Shown: positions 1-11,936 of the stretch, piece by piece
How positions within the stretch are numbered: position 1 is the stretch's first letter
Layout: each line of letters starts with the position of its first letter
NCBI GenBank assembly: GCA_029582265.1
Contig: CM055822.1
Location: 8,259,700 to 8,323,699, forward strand
DNA: 64,000 bases
From: Zoroaster sp. YZ-2022
Taxonomy: Eukaryota; Echinodermata; Asteroidea; Forcipulatida; Zoroasteridae
Direction: 5' to 3'
Program-made: the position numbers and the translations under genes
Notes under the pieces: model-generated
Databases searched by the model: none
What the model was told of the DNA's origin: nothing
Seen by the model: only the letters and a program-made list of their open reading frames with translations

Positions 1-302
1 AATGCTCTCAAATTTAATGCTGTTCTGTGCCTAATCTCTATTAAGATAAGTTTGTACAATAGAACAATGCTGTTTACAACAGCCCATTATTGTAGCCAAA
101 TGAACATGCAACATTTAGCAGTGCTAGCTAACCATACTTCTCACTAACTATTTTCACTTGGGTTTGAATTTTGATATGAGTAGATTTAACCAGAGCACTG
201 AATCTTTTGCAACACCAACAATAAACTATTTCTTTAAAGGAAAGGGCACCCATAACAGTTGTAGAATATTATAAAAGAACAAAACAATAAACTTTTACTC
301 AC

Positions 303-429
303 TTGTTCTCCTATTTGTTTTTGTCTCTCGTTGAATATCTTGGTTTTGACTGCTCTGATTTGTTTTCCGTTAGTGGGACGACAGCAAGTATATGATGTTT
401 TAGAATAAAGGTCTCCACAGTCTGCTTGG
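303..429 (-). CDS. candidate internal exon, cysteine-containing segment
   Basis: The minus strand shows acceptor acattttgtag, then one base and 42 codons, then a perfect gtgagt donor. The peptide contains QADCGDLYSKTSYTCCRPTN and then a lysine/glutamine-rich helix-like stretch. Three cysteines within about a dozen residues could be part of a small disulphide or metal site, but I cannot name one. The other two frames have stops. The gene presumably continues past the left edge of the window. Confidence 0.45.
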
Positions 430-1500
430 CTACAAAATGTTAAAACAATAAATATATTATTATGACTTGTTGAGTTCAGTGTTTTCATATCTTAGTGCAT
501 AATGATTTTCTCATCTCTGCAAGTGCATCCTGTGATAGCAATGCTAATCTTGTGAGGCTTAATGAATTATGTATTCCTGCATTTTTTTAAATTCATCAAG
601 TGTTCTACAAATAGCTAAGACTATTAAAGGATTCCAACACTAAATGGTTAAATGGTTGCCACAGCACATGAAGCAAATAATGGACATCCACACAAACCTT
701 TGATCAGGCATGGTGGTGTTGCTGACCACACTCCTGATTGTGAGACTTAAACAGCATAGTGATTCCTTCTCACTGTACATAATTGCAATGTTTGTATTTA
801 GTTGTGATTCAATACAAATCAATTCTGGTTTACACATGTCTCAGACAATTTGTTAACCTCAGATGGTCCCCAGATAATCATTTACACATTTAGGGATCAA
901 GGGCAACACCAGTCAGGTGAAGGTCAATAACATTATCCGTCATATTTTCAAACTCGAAGAATTTTAAAAGAGTTATTTTTTCATATCTAAAAACAATCCT
1001 GCTTAAAACAGTTTTGAGATGATTATAAGGATATAATGAACAATGTATAACAATAGCAGGATTTCTAGCAAACCCATACTTAAACAAAATACAAATGTAA
1101 ATGTGATTTCAGGCATTTCAGGCATTTCAGCAGACTCATATGACCAAGTAGGACAAAAGTTAGCCAGAGATTTGAAGAAATAAAAAGTGGGACAAAAGAA
1201 AGAAAATTGGATGAAAAAAGTATGACAAAAGAAGGGCTCTGTAGGGTTTACTATAGCCTTCACACAACAAGTCGCACACACAAATCACAAAAGTATATTT
1301 CCCCTTGTGGAGCTTTAATTAACACTTACAAAGTGTCATGGAAATGAATTGTTCAATTTTATTACATTTACTTGACTAATTTACATCTGCACACTAATTT
1401 TAAGTAGGATTTGCAGAGGAAAAGGTAGAAGAAATAGGATGGATGGAAATCCTGTATCACTCATGATTAAACAAGTGTAAACAAGTTATTGCTTTACTTA
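430..1500. other. no supported gene; AT-rich intron-like sequence
   Basis: Short open frames occur on the minus strand but none has paired splice signals I trust. This is most simply intron of the minus-strand gene whose exons flank it, and one missing exon should lie here on phase grounds. Confidence 0.4.
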
Positions 1501-1501
1501 C

Positions 1502-1602
1502 TTGGGAGTGATCCTTGTGTCCACTTTTGTCCATGATGTAGTGTCTAAATTCCCGTTTGACAAGCCATGTTTCTGCTGGTTTCAATCTTGTGAATGACCT
1601 TT
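1502..1602 (-). CDS. candidate internal exon, unrecognised minus-strand gene
   Basis: The minus strand has an acceptor (aacttattag) and a consensus gtaagt donor around 101 nt. After two bases it encodes 33 residues including KPAETWLVKREFRHYIMDKS, basic and aromatic, and it ends on a codon boundary. It follows 2308-2427 in phase. The next candidate exon (303-429) needs one carried-over base, so at least one exon between them is unseen or one of the two is wrong. Product unknown. Confidence 0.45.
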
Positions 1603-2307
1603 CTAATAAGTTAAATAAAAAAGCACACATTTTAGTCTTTACAGGTAGGTAATGTGGGAAAGCAACATTTAGAAAAAAACGGATTAAAAACAGAGTTAAG
1701 TATAGCATTAGCATGTATAAACCAATGTACATGTACAGTGTATGTAGGTTGGCTTTTTAGTCCCTACCAGACTACGTAGGTTTTCTCTATACCTATTCAG
1801 GGCTGGTCCCCGCCCCTAAAACTTCATTATTATTATCAGAGACATGGCATGGTTGCCATGACAATGGGAATCAGTGATCTTGATTGACAGACTAAAACAA
1901 AGTCCATGTAAAGCCAGTAAAAGGATCTAAGTGGTCACAGGTAGTAAAAAGAGCAAGCCTGAGTGACGATGTATATACCCACTGCGTATTGGAAGTGAAT
2001 GTGACAATACTAGGCTAATTAAGGAATTATTTTATGATAGCTGCACATGTATCATTTTGCAGAGTTGAAATGACTCAAGAACACCAACATGACCACAGTC
2101 AGGCATCCCCCCATGTGGCAAGATGGTATTAATTGTTCAGGAGGGGGACCCCCCATGACAACATCATACAACAGCAACAATAATCAAGAGATACTCTATT
2201 TTTTTCAAACTATAACAACATGTGCTCATCATCGTTAATGTTTTGATCTGAAGGACGTAAACACAACTATAAACATGTCATCAAAGTTTCCATTCCAATG
2301 GTATTAC

Positions 2308-2427
2308 CTGTAGAAGATCGCATGCTGCTGCACATTGATGACGACTTCAAAGCTTGGTGTTGCTTACCAACAGGACAGAATTCAGATCTCAAAGGTTCCT
2401 CATCATCAACTGGGCAGGATGCAGACC
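2308..2427 (-). CDS. candidate internal exon, unrecognised minus-strand gene
   Basis: This 120-nt open block on the minus strand has a tatcctttag acceptor and a gtaata donor. It codes for a hydrophilic, serine- and acid-rich stretch that begins SASCPVDDEEPLRSE and ends MRSSTG. The phase is two bases in and one base out, matching its neighbours, and the length is divisible by three. A related copy lies about 1.6 kb upstream in the gene (3964-4046), with matching sequence around PVGKQ and at the donor, so the exon was duplicated within the locus. The composition suggests a disordered linker rather than a folded domain. No family recognised. Confidence 0.45.
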
Positions 2428-2974
2428 CTAAAGGATAAAAAATACATGTATGAAATTTACCAAATTTAGTTTTAAAAAATGCAGCAACCTAACAACAAGG
2501 ACACATTCATGTTTGCTCTCTTTAGCTGAATTTGAGACACCGAGTCAGAATTGAGAAAGCACAATTTCTGCAGACATGGCGGGGAGGCTACAATTAGCTT
2601 AGATATCCAGGGAACTTGTTTGGAAAAAGGGTTGATAACTTAAATGAAGTCTACTTCATCCAATTTGGCACAGATATTGTTAGGGAAGGTACAGCAGTGG
2701 TATTTGGTAATTTGGGCAAATCTGCTTTAACATACATGTATATGCTTGAATTCTTTGAATCAAGCTGGACCACTGTTGCACCTTCCCTTTAAGAAAGAAA
2801 TTGAAGCAAGCCACATAACCAAAAAGATTAACAGAAAGTATCTGAAGTTCTAATACAACAGCTATTCACTGTGTATAATCAGCCATTATTTCTATGATAA
2901 TCACAGTGTTATATCAACTTAAATAAGGCAGTTTAATCTATTTATGTTACGGTTGTGTGTCTATTTGGTCCATG

Positions 2975-3340
2975 GTGGAGTGTTGTGGCCGAGCGGTCTA
3001 GCTTACCGGACTCAAGTTCTGGTGTTAGCAGCAGAATGTGGTTTCGAATCCCGGCCGTGACACTTGTGTCCTTGAGCAAGACACTTGACCATAATTGCTT
3101 CTCTCCACCCAGGGGTTAAATGGGTACCTGTGAGGGCAGAGTTGGATTGATTAGCCCTATATGCGCTGTAATGGCAGCAATTGAGCTCTATACTCCCCAG
3201 GGAGCTGAGATGGTTTCAGGAATGATTTATGAGCCTTATGAGCCGTATATGACCAGGGGTAATGATATAATGCGCCTTGAGCACCACTCAGTTGGTGGAT
3301 ACGTGCACTATATAAGTCCACACATTATTATTATTATTAT
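2975..3340 (+). mobile_element. tRNA-derived SINE, full length, (ATT)n tail
   Basis: The head has tRNA-like internal promoter boxes: an A-box-like tggccgagcggtctagc and a B-box-like ggtttcgaatcccgg, as in type II (leucine/serine) tRNAs. The body contains 'gagcaagacacttgacc' and 'gggtacctgtgagggcagag'. The tail runs gcgccttgagcaccactcag, then a 'gtggatacgtgc' segment, then an ATT run. A 5'-truncated copy of the same family is at 62036-62270, and the tail alone is at 32140-32215. It sits in an intron of the left-hand gene. Confidence 0.85.
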
Positions 3341-3963
3341 GATCACAGCATGCAATAGCTCTATGATCACAGTGCAGTTGATAAAGAGGAAATTGATGCA
3401 GAGTTGATGTAAAGAAAGTTTTTTTCTTGGGTAAATGTTTAACACAAACTAACTGTTGACATCAATGAGATTCAAAGGACCAGGACAACATTTCTGGATT
3501 TCAGCAATATTTGTTAAAAATACTAATATTCCCAAAACATCCACAAAAGTTAGATATTTAAAACTGTTCGTCAATTAACACTATATTTTTGAGATATTGT
3601 ACCCTGATGATGGAATTATTCACATGGATTCCTACCATTTTAGCTCCCAAAGATGGCAGCAAACTGGCTAAACCCAACAAATTGGCTGTTACCCAAACAA
3701 CTGAAAACCTCACAGTTTTATTCAAACAATGTTTGGATTTACCATAAATTCATCACTGGTTATTCATTTTAATGGTAAGAAATTAACATTGATTTGATAA
3801 TTTCTTTAAGAAACAAAAACAAATCATAACAGCACATGGTATAACAACTTCTTGGTTGACTTCATTTCTGTTAACTTACTATGCACTTACTACAGGGGAT
3901 CCATAAGTTATTGAAAGAAACTGCTGAAATAATTCAAAATCAAAATGTGAAAAATGGTATTAC

Positions 3964-4046
3964 CTGTAGAAGAGTTGCAGCAGCCTATTGATGATGACTT
4001 CACAGCTGGTTTTTGCTTACCAACAGGGTTGGATGCAGCTTCCCTT
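3964..4046 (-). pseudogene. paralogous exon copy, phase-incompatible, probably decayed
   Basis: This minus-strand block resembles the exon at 2308-2427. Both contain a CPVGKQ or NPVGKQ segment, a run of serines and the end SSTG followed by the same donor gtaatacc. It has an acceptor (atatttttcag), but the open frame starts after one base rather than two. Splicing it between 4716 and 2427 would therefore break the reading frame. It is either a dead duplicate exon or one used in another isoform. The 83-nt length, not divisible by three, favours decay. Confidence 0.4.
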
Positions 4047-4680
4047 CTGAAAAATATAACATTGCAGAATTATGTGTTAAATGACAGTGCTGCGAGAGCA
4101 CTTTATTTAGTCACATTCAAAATGTTTCATATGTTTCAGAAGATACAATTTCTCACGCTAACAAATACTGAAAAGTTGGATTAGGAAACAACCCACTGTT
4201 ATGATGTGAAACATGTAAACCACTTATTACCTGATGTTCCGTCTATGTTACTCACTATTTGCCAACTGATGTTATCTCTCTGATTGCCATGGGACACTGG
4301 TACACATTTTGGTTAATATCATTTTGGTTAATAAACATACAATGGCTCTTCTTGCAATAATGTTTTATTTGAAAAATTCCCGTCATTAGTAGCAATGCCT
4401 TGTTTTTTCCTATTAATCATGTTTTTTTTTCACAGTTTTGTATTTTGTTGCGTACCAACAGTACAATCATTAATTTCAAGAGAGTCATATGATACAGAGT
4501 TTCCAGCATTGAAGAACAGTACATATACTTCATTCTCTATGGACATTATTGTTTATATTGAGGGTGAATCCAAACAAAATGCTGTCAATATCATGTACAT
4601 GTAATACTCAATGTTGTGTAGTACATCAGTATCCAGTACATAAACCCCATGCTAATTTCATTTAGACTACTCACATGTAC

Positions 4681-4716
4681 CTCTGCATGGTTGTTCCTTT
4701 AAATCCATTCTTCTAC
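4681..4716 (-). CDS. candidate 36-nt micro-exon, same minus-strand gene
   Basis: The minus strand shows a pyrimidine-rich acceptor (cttcttgttcag), 36 nt of open sequence and a gtacat donor. It starts with two bases of a split codon, encodes RRMDLKEQPCR and leaves one base. That is the phase needed by the exon at 5983-6054 before it and the exon at 2308-2427 after it. Exons this short are common in animals but also easy to find by chance, so the phase match is the only real support. Confidence 0.3.
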
Positions 4717-4965
4717 CTGAACAAGAAGTTAAGACAGAAGCTTAAATAACTGACCAAGCATAATAAAAACTCTTTAACATAAATACTGGTCACCCAGTAG
4801 TGGGGACCACACACACGTCCCATAGATGGTGAATTGTGAGGACAAAAAATAATGATGTGGACAGAAAGAAGTCCCCATTTAGCCTTTTTAAATCCTCTCT
4901 CAATAAGAAAATGTCTGCATGGCATGGTGTAGACCAGGGCAGAGAGTTGTACTTTATGGATGAAC

Positions 4966-5262
4966 CAAGGATATATTGAACATGGTTTAAAGTATCATCC
5001 AAGGACAAAATAATAAAAGAGACGATATGTATGTCCTCATTAATCTTTGTTCTCAGACGTCCTAGGAACACAATCTTGCATAGTCAAGGAAATCTACTGC
5101 TCCAATTGCTGTTGGACATTTTGAAGCAATCTTCTTTGGATTTACACACAAAGTACTTCCAAGGACTCTGAGAACAAAGAACTGATGAAGGACCTATTAT
5201 TCGTTTTGTTATGTCCTTGGACCATACTCTAATACATGTGTATTATTGATAACCAAGGACCT
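4966..5262. mobile_element. fold-back MITE
   Basis: Two arms are inverted copies of each other. The left arm has 'atccaaggac', then 'tttgttctcaga' near 5046. The right arm has its complement: 'ctctgagaacaaagaa' near 5166, then 'gtccttggac' near 5212. The similarity continues outward to the ccaagga motifs at about 4973 and 5255. No coding capacity. The target duplication is not clear, so the superfamily is open. Confidence 0.6.
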
Positions 5263-5404
5263 CTATTGTACCCATTGTTGTTGTAATAACTTTCCAAACA
5301 ATTATCCATTAGCTTGTGGATACTTTAAACAATACAGAACAGGTGTTATAGTGGGATCCTCATCACATTAGTAATGGTTGGGCAGTATGGCCAAAAAAAA
5401 TCAT

Positions 5405-5475
5405 TTTCCGGTTTCTGGTCTTCGCGCGTGTCACATCAGACCCGCGAGTCAGCTTTTTTATTTTTTTTCATTTTT
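5405..5475 (+). repeat. dispersed repeat, copy of the 59.96 kb element
   Basis: The sequence 'ccggtttctggtcttcgcgc' followed by 'cagacccgcg' matches 59968-60010 with few changes. The 59.96-kb copy is a small inverted repeat, so this is probably one end of the same family. A further end fragment lies near 36420-36445. Confidence 0.55.
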
Positions 5476-5982
5476 TTCTATTCTTTGTTTTTGCTATAAA
5501 AATGTTCAACTGCAGCCAAAATTGGTGGATTGATTGGCATTCTGCCGTGCTGTGTTTTACACGACATAGGGGTATGAACTTTTGCCTGATTTGTATTTGG
5601 CTATAAAGGGAACAGACAGGTCTCCCTCCAAATGTATTCTTGTTAGACAAGAAATCTTCAAACTGACTAGAAGTAGTAACTTCACATTAAGTATCTTTTG
5701 TATAATAATTTTGTAATTTAGCAATTACCAAAGATGTACCTTGCCTTTAAGTATGTGCATTGCACCGAGAACAAACTTTAAAGATCACCAAAGTTTGTTT
5801 TATAAAAATAATTAAGGAAAGTAATTATAGTGAATCTATGATTAGCAAAGAAAGCCTTGAAGAACATTTGTTATTTATTAACAAATAAATTGGGCATTTA
5901 AATTTTTTTATTATTTTTTTTTAGAAAAATGACATGCATGAAATAGAAAATGTTTTCAGATCCATCATTTTTAAGTACACAC

Positions 5983-6054
5983 CTTTGCTTGGATCCATCA
6001 AATCATCAGGTGGATATGTCCATCTTGGAGACAGCAATGTATTATCTATGAGTC
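5983..6054 (-). CDS. candidate internal exon, unrecognised minus-strand gene
   Basis: On the minus strand this 72-nt block is preceded by a good acceptor (ttcacctcaacag) and followed by a donor (gtgtgt). It is open with two bases completing a split codon, then 23 codons (residues include SPRWTYPPDDLMDPSK), then one base left over. The length is a multiple of three, so the exon is symmetric. I do not recognise the protein. The downstream candidate exons at 4681-4716, 2308-2427 and 1502-1602 join to it in a compatible phase, which is the main argument that these are one gene. Transcript data would settle it. Confidence 0.5.
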
Positions 6055-6059
6055 CTGTT

Positions 6060-7275
6060 GAGGTGAATGAAATGTATAGCTTCACATAATCAGTACTCAC
6101 ATACAAACTTATTATTTTCTCATCACTACTTACAGTACATGTATCACCAACGCTGATGTTTTTTTCAAGAATACCAAAGTGTGTATAGGGGCTTTATAAT
6201 ATGCGACTCGAGTTGGACTTGAGTTAAAGTCTGATTCATACAAGTCTGCTAGTAAGCACAGGTACATAGCATACACTGTACATACATGTAGATGTACAAA
6301 ACCAGGTCACCTATAAAAATAATAGATTTATTAACAAAGAAGAAGAATAAAAAGACCTTCAAAGACTGATCGAAAATACAAATGGTCAAGTCCACAGATT
6401 TGGCAAACTCCCCCCAGCAAACTCACCCCCTGTCAAACTCACCCCCTACATAACAAACATTAAAATGTTGATAGGAACCAACTTGCACACTAGCCTCAAT
6501 GGCAACTGTTAAGGGTTTTTCTAGTGATGTGATAGATGATATTCATGTGACTTTTAACATGTTGTCATTGGTGGCAGATCGGGAAGCAACAATATATGAA
6601 TGTGTACATCACGTCACATATAGCACATACCATACAAATTTGCATAAGTTTACTCATCTATTTCCATTCCTGACCTTCACTATGACACAATAGAAGCAGC
6701 CTAATGTTGAGTAGCCTTTAGTCAAGGTGCACGCAGCAACCCCAAAACACAATGTCCAAAAAAGCTACAAGTGCCTTTACAGTCTGTTCTGTGGACACTA
6801 CTACTGAATTATTCATAAACCTCCGGTAGCACATGTATGATTAATTTATGTTTGCAAATTTATTTAAACCAATCACCATAGGCAAAGTGTTGGGATCATC
6901 TATATTTAATTAGATATTATCATAACAAGTTAGTAATAATGCATTAACATTTCTCTCACAAATCGGTAGAGAAATATAAAAAAATCAGAAGACCACAGAA
7001 CATTATTGAATATTACATGTCATGAACACAAAGGATAAAGTACTGCACTTGACACTTCATAGTTTCAATTTTTACCATTTCTACAATTTAATACTTACAT
7101 TTTTAAGTTCACAAAACGTTAGCTGGTCAAGGGCACTTTGTTTCACCTCTTTGAATTGCTTTAATTAGTTCCTTGTATGGCTTTATTTTCTATTATTAAG
7201 AAAACAAACAAACCGTGGTTCTGTAAGATGGGAAACAGAGGAATTCCTGAGTTTACTCAAATATACCACTAACGT
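6060..7275. other. no supported gene
   Basis: AT-rich sequence with short open frames lacking splice signals. It is probably intron or upstream sequence of the left-hand minus-strand gene. I see no convincing first exon or promoter. Confidence 0.4.
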
Positions 7276-7282
7276 GCATTCG

Positions 7283-7702
7283 CGTATAGTCGCCACCCCC
7301 GTAATTTCACCACCCGTTCCTTCTGACGTCGTGCCACAGCCAAAAACAGATTGACTGACAAATATATACATGTAGATCCGGAAGTGACATCAGATTATCT
7401 TTGGTGGAAAGTGTACATTTTTATGTTCATACATGTAATCATGCTTACCGATTGTCAAATAACAGTTCCGATATATGATTGTGCGATGCGCAAACTTTTC
7501 CAACGCTGATCATAATACATGCAGTTTTCACACCGCAATTTCAGGCGACGGCAATGCACACACTGCGTGAACTGGTTCTGGCGAGTCAAGTCAAAATCTT
7601 TCATGTTATGCTTTCTCGTTTATATTTTTAAGTTATTTGTAAACTGTTTGTTTAAAAATATGGTTTTCATTATTAGTTAAATTACCGGGTTGCGACTATA
7701 CG
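7283..7702. mobile_element. inverted-repeat MITE, TATAGTCGC ends
   Basis: The left end reads cgtatagtcgccaccccc, and the right end reads as its inverted counterpart, cgggttgcgactatacg. The roughly 20-bp ends point inward, about 420 bp apart. If the element starts TAGTCGC, both flanks are TA, which would suit a Tc1/mariner-like element, but other boundaries are possible. No transposase. Confidence 0.5.
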
Positions 7703-7717
7703 ATAACTCAATTTTAA

Positions 7718-8034
7718 CCCTTCTACACATGAAGGCCACTCCGATCCACAAAATTCTGTTCTTGAGCAACCTTCAGTACATACAATGTACATGTACAAGC
7801 CTGCTGTCCTTTCCAAGTAATCTTACAAAATCAACTGTGTGTCACCCAAGGCCACTGTAAATGTTTGAACATATTAGTATGGCCTGCAATGTATCAATGG
7901 GAGACCATTTTACCCTGTAATCTCAGTGGTGTGACAGTGCACAGAAGGGTAACCATAGGAGGCCACTGGCAACAGCTAATGGCTTGTAGTGGCCTGAATG
8001 GGTTGTTTCAAAAATTGCACTGATTGTAGGAGGG
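7718..8034. mobile_element. TTAA-flanked (piggyBac-like) MITE
   Basis: The element starts CCCTTCTACA directly after TTAA (7714-7717) and ends TGTAGGAGGG directly before TTAA (8035-8038). A TTAA target duplication plus ends starting CCC is the signature of piggyBac transposition. The 317-bp interior has no open frame of note, so it would need a transposase supplied elsewhere. Confidence 0.75.
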
Positions 8035-8307
8035 TTAATGAAGTGGCGAGTTAACGGTAAGTGGCGAAATATGTAATTAGGTTATACACTGCGTGTTAAA
8101 AACAGACCGTCATGCCACACACAGCGCGCAGGTTGTAGACCTGCAGCACAGGCACATGACGGACCTCAAGATGATTTACACATTTCCTCGATCAAAGGTC
8201 TGTTGGAATATCCACATACTGTACAAGTAAAATGAAACGTAAGCATTGTATTGAAGCATGTGGATCAAGTTTGCTCCACCCACAGCTCGTAACCGACAAT
8301 GGAAATG

Positions 8308-8735
8308 GGGTAGAATGTAGTATCCGACTGCCACTTTTTCTCATTAAATATAACCAATAATGTAATCTTACCTACCTAGTAAGGTGGAGAACATATGGAT
8401 GATGATGGACATATACTTCAAATTATTCCAGGATATTTATTTCATGAAAAATCAGGCATTTTTGGTATACGATGACTTCCTCAGTCATGTCAGTCTGATG
8501 TTGTCAACTCCTCCATAAGTGACCAACACGGTCATTGTACATGTGCAGTGGCAACTATAATAGGATCCTTCTATTTTCTGAAGGGGAAGATTTTTTTAGA
8601 AGGGAAATTTTTAAATGATAGTTTTCGCTTTCTGTACCCCCAAAAATCAATGGAATCATTTTTTAACTGGTTAGTGGTTGTAAAAAAAATTCCAAAAACC
8701 CTTAAAAAGTGGCGGTCGGATACGACATTCTTTCC
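8308..8735. mobile_element. 428-bp MITE with perfect 8-bp target duplication
   Basis: TGGAAATG is present at both 8300-8307 and 8736-8743. The ends inside it are inverted copies: the left begins GGGTAGAATG then tatccgac, and the right reads inward GGAAAGAATG then tatccgac. Both continue into a CCACTTTTT-type stretch, giving about 32 bp of inverted repeat. There is no coding capacity. An 8-bp duplication is typical of hAT and P-type elements, but the ends do not look like usual hAT ends, so the superfamily is left open. A second, inverted copy is at 9185-11994. Confidence 0.85.
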
Positions 8736-9516
8736 TGGAAATGACAGGTGGCTAGTCTAAGGTTTAGCTCCGCCCAGCACGTCAGCCATGTGGGCTCTTC
8801 CGCACACTGTATTTGCCCTTATTGTTTATATCGCAGGTGGAGAAAGTGTAATTAACTGAATGTATATTTCATATATGTTGAATCCATTCATTGGACTTCG
8901 GTTTTACTTGGAGGAACACCCATTTCCGAGGCTGTTCCAGTTATACGATGATTGCCTTCGTGCACATAGGAACAGGTGCAATTAACGCAATGGAGAGTTT
9001 AGGAGTTGTCATCGTAAATTCGCCACTTGCGTAAGACCATTTTGAAAGATCGACAAAAGGTTGAATTTAGACTGGAATGATTGTTTATTTACGTTGGAAA
9101 TAACTAGATAAACTAAGCTATGTTATAAAAAACTTTACGCGCTAGGAAAAAACACAATAATTAAATAATGGTCCAAATAAGCATGGAAAGAATGTCGTGT
9201 CCGTCCGCCACTTTTAAAGGTTTTGGGGGGAATTTTTTTGTCGCCACTAACCAGTTAAAACATTATTCTATCAATTTTTCGGGGTACAGAAAGCGAAAAC
9301 TATCTTTAAAATCCACTTTTATGATGGTTTTCAGACTTTATTTCTCTTCTACAAACATCCTCCCCTTCAGAAAATAGAAGGATTCTATAGTTGCCACTGC
9401 GCATGTACAATGACTGTGTTGGTCACTAACAGGGGAGTTTACAAGATCAGACTGACATAGTACCAAAAATGCCTGATTTTTCATGAAATAAATATCCTGG
9501 AATAGTTTGAAGTATA

Positions 9517-10560
9517 TGTGACCCGCTCTGTCGAAATGAGACTTGTCCCCCAACGGAGGTTTCCGTGTAATTCGACTCTGAACTTGTGCTCGCCAAAAAA
9601 AAAATCGAAAAACATTGCATATCGATTTCTAGGTTTTTATATTTTTAGTTTGATAAAATCTCGATCAATCTTATGGTGGTCTTACCTTTTCATAAAAATA
9701 TTAATAAATCCATAAAAAAGGACGATTTCTGGACAATGTCTGTATCATGTTTGTCTTTCATGTGGCCTCCGTTAAATCCAAACAGGTCAAAATATCCTTG
9801 TTTTCGAGACAGCAACACGAGTATTTCCGTTAACGTTAAACGTACGTGTTTGGTATCAAAAGAAAGGTCATGACCTCAACTGCGCACTGTTGTGGCAATG
9901 ACTAAGCAGTATGGAGCTCTAATAGTAGTTTTAAGCCGCAAAATAAATAGTTAGCCAACGAGCCGAATCATCGGCAAGGTAGAAGAAATACAGCTCTTTG
10001 ATTGGACAACAGTAAGCAACCAGTTGTCTGAGCATACGCAGTTTACCAGAAATGAATGACGTCACCCTTAATGACGTACGATCTTTCGGCCAACTCTAGG
10101 CCCAGCTTAGCCGGTTATACAGACCAGAGTCTGAGGCCTGGGCCCCGCTGCCCGTAAGCTGGCTATCTGCATACACCTAGCCTATACCTAGTGCATGCAT
10201 CAGGTACGCCGCGACTCCACACACAGCAGGCGGAATGAATACGCGGGCCGGTGTGTACAGCCGGTGTTTGGTACAAGGGCTGATTAATTATTCATGAGTT
10301 GTACATCGAACTATAGCTCGCGCGCTTGCTCTGTGTGTGGACCAAGTTTAATGTTGATTTTCTCCGAAGCGCGAAATTCAAAAACGAAACAGGCCGCCAA
10401 GTGATGGTTGTCTTCATCGCTCGATAATTCCGGAATGGAATAAGCTACGGAAATAACATTTGTATCATTGGAAAGCCCGTGAGTTACTTGTTAACCTAGC
10501 ATACATATCTATGAATGTCAGATCTGGGGGACAAGTCTCATTTCGACGGAGCGGGTCACA
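9517..10560. mobile_element. 1044-bp inverted-repeat transposon nested in the MITE
   Basis: Its ends are inverted over about 37 bp with one mismatch, each starting TGTGACCCGCTC and continuing 'gaaatgagacttgtcccc'. The flanks are TA on both sides (9515-9516 and 10561-10562). The intact MITE copy preserves the empty site: 'gaagtatatgtcc' read on its minus strand at about 8408-8420. TA fits a Tc1/mariner-like insertion; reading the element as starting GTGACC would give an ATAT duplication instead. The interior is unusually GC- and CpG-rich at about 10040-10340. No transposase is visible, so it is non-autonomous. Confidence 0.8.
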
Positions 10561-10595
10561 TATGTCCATCATCATCCACCTTACTAGTAGGGAGG

Positions 10596-11936
10596 ACGAA
10601 AGCAACAGCGCCTTCACATCAAAAGTGCTGAAAAAAATCTGTTAGGAGCAATAATTTCTAACTTCAAAAATTTATTTCTCACTAGAAAACAAAGCTACAA
10701 CTCATTAACACAGTAGATTCATGCACCATTTTCACTGTTTCACACTTTAAAAAGGTTTTGAACAAATTTTACCGTCGAGTTGAAGATGAAAACGAAGCCC
10801 GAAAATGGCCCAAAGCAGAAAATCAACTGTCAAATTCGCCACTCAAAAATGGTCCAAAAAAATTTGCGGTAAGACCCATTTTTATATATGGCGGGGACTT
10901 TGCATTCCAATCATCAATCCTGACGATCTTGGTATCAAAATAGCTTAAAATTAGATCTGTAGCCAGAAAACTGTTTCAAATGTATTTAAAAAAATTAATT
11001 AGGTCTTAAAACAAAAGAAAGACTTTGAGACTGAATAATATTGGATCTAACACTGGTACGGCCTTCACCCGTACATGTACCTCAATGGAATGCCCGTTTT
11101 TTGCTCTTTCCGACAGTATGTGGGTTGTACATGTACATGTACATGTACATTTGTACCTTGACATCGAGGTCCCATTAAGTTATAAATAGCAATATTCATT
11201 TGACCTGTTCTGCGAAAAAAGTTGGTGAGCCGGCCAGGCGCCATCCATGGTGAGTGATCAGTCTGGGATTCGCCTCACTTGTACGTACAGTAAACGGAGC
11301 CGGGATCAGACTGGTGAGGTTTTGTTTACGCGTTGTCAGCCAGCGATGCATGAGTCATCGGTCTGGGATTCATCTCACTTTTATGCGCATTAAACTGAGC
11401 CGGGATCAGACTAACCAGGCTTTTTTACGAGCGTGGCCACGCACTTGTCACAACCACAACAAGTTCGTTAAGTTTGAAGGCATATTTTTTAAAATCTTAA
11501 TTAATTTGGCATCAATGGCAACTAGTTTTCAGATTGATTGGGTGAAAGAGTAGGCTGGTTTCTACAGATGTTACAAAAATGAAAAAAAATTGGCCAAATA
11601 CTTTTCAAGATTCACTTCCTTGAAAATGGACAGTTTTTGTATAATGTTATTGAACTCCCAAAGGGACCACAGGACACCTTGGAGGTTATGTACATAACGT
11701 AATAGTCTAGCTTGGACCATGGCCATAAACCCTTTTAACCCTAACCCCCTAGGCCCTAGGCTCATTTTCTAGAAACCTTCCAAAATCCTCCAAAATCAAC
11801 CGGTGTTCTATTTTGTGTGGTGCCCACTGCCTACATTAAATCCTACAAAATCAACCGGTGTTCTATTTTCTGTGGTGCCCACTGCCTAAATCCTACAAAA
11901 TCCTACAAAATCAACCAGTGTTCTATGTTGTGTGGT
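10596..11936. repeat. second insertion in the interrupted MITE, with tandem repeats
   Basis: This block separates two parts of the MITE that are adjacent in the intact copy. It contains a duplication of about 105 bp (unit with 'gtctgggattc' and 'gagccgggatcagact', at about 11255-11320 and 11360-11425). It also has three copies of a unit of about 58 bp at about 11790-11937, with 'aaatcaaccggtgttctat' and 'gtggtgcc'. Its own ends are not clear, so it may be more than one insertion. No supported gene. Confidence 0.5.

Noticed and set aside
7183..7371. First exon of the left-hand minus-strand gene
   Set aside because: It overlaps the end of an inverted-repeat MITE and has no consensus donor.
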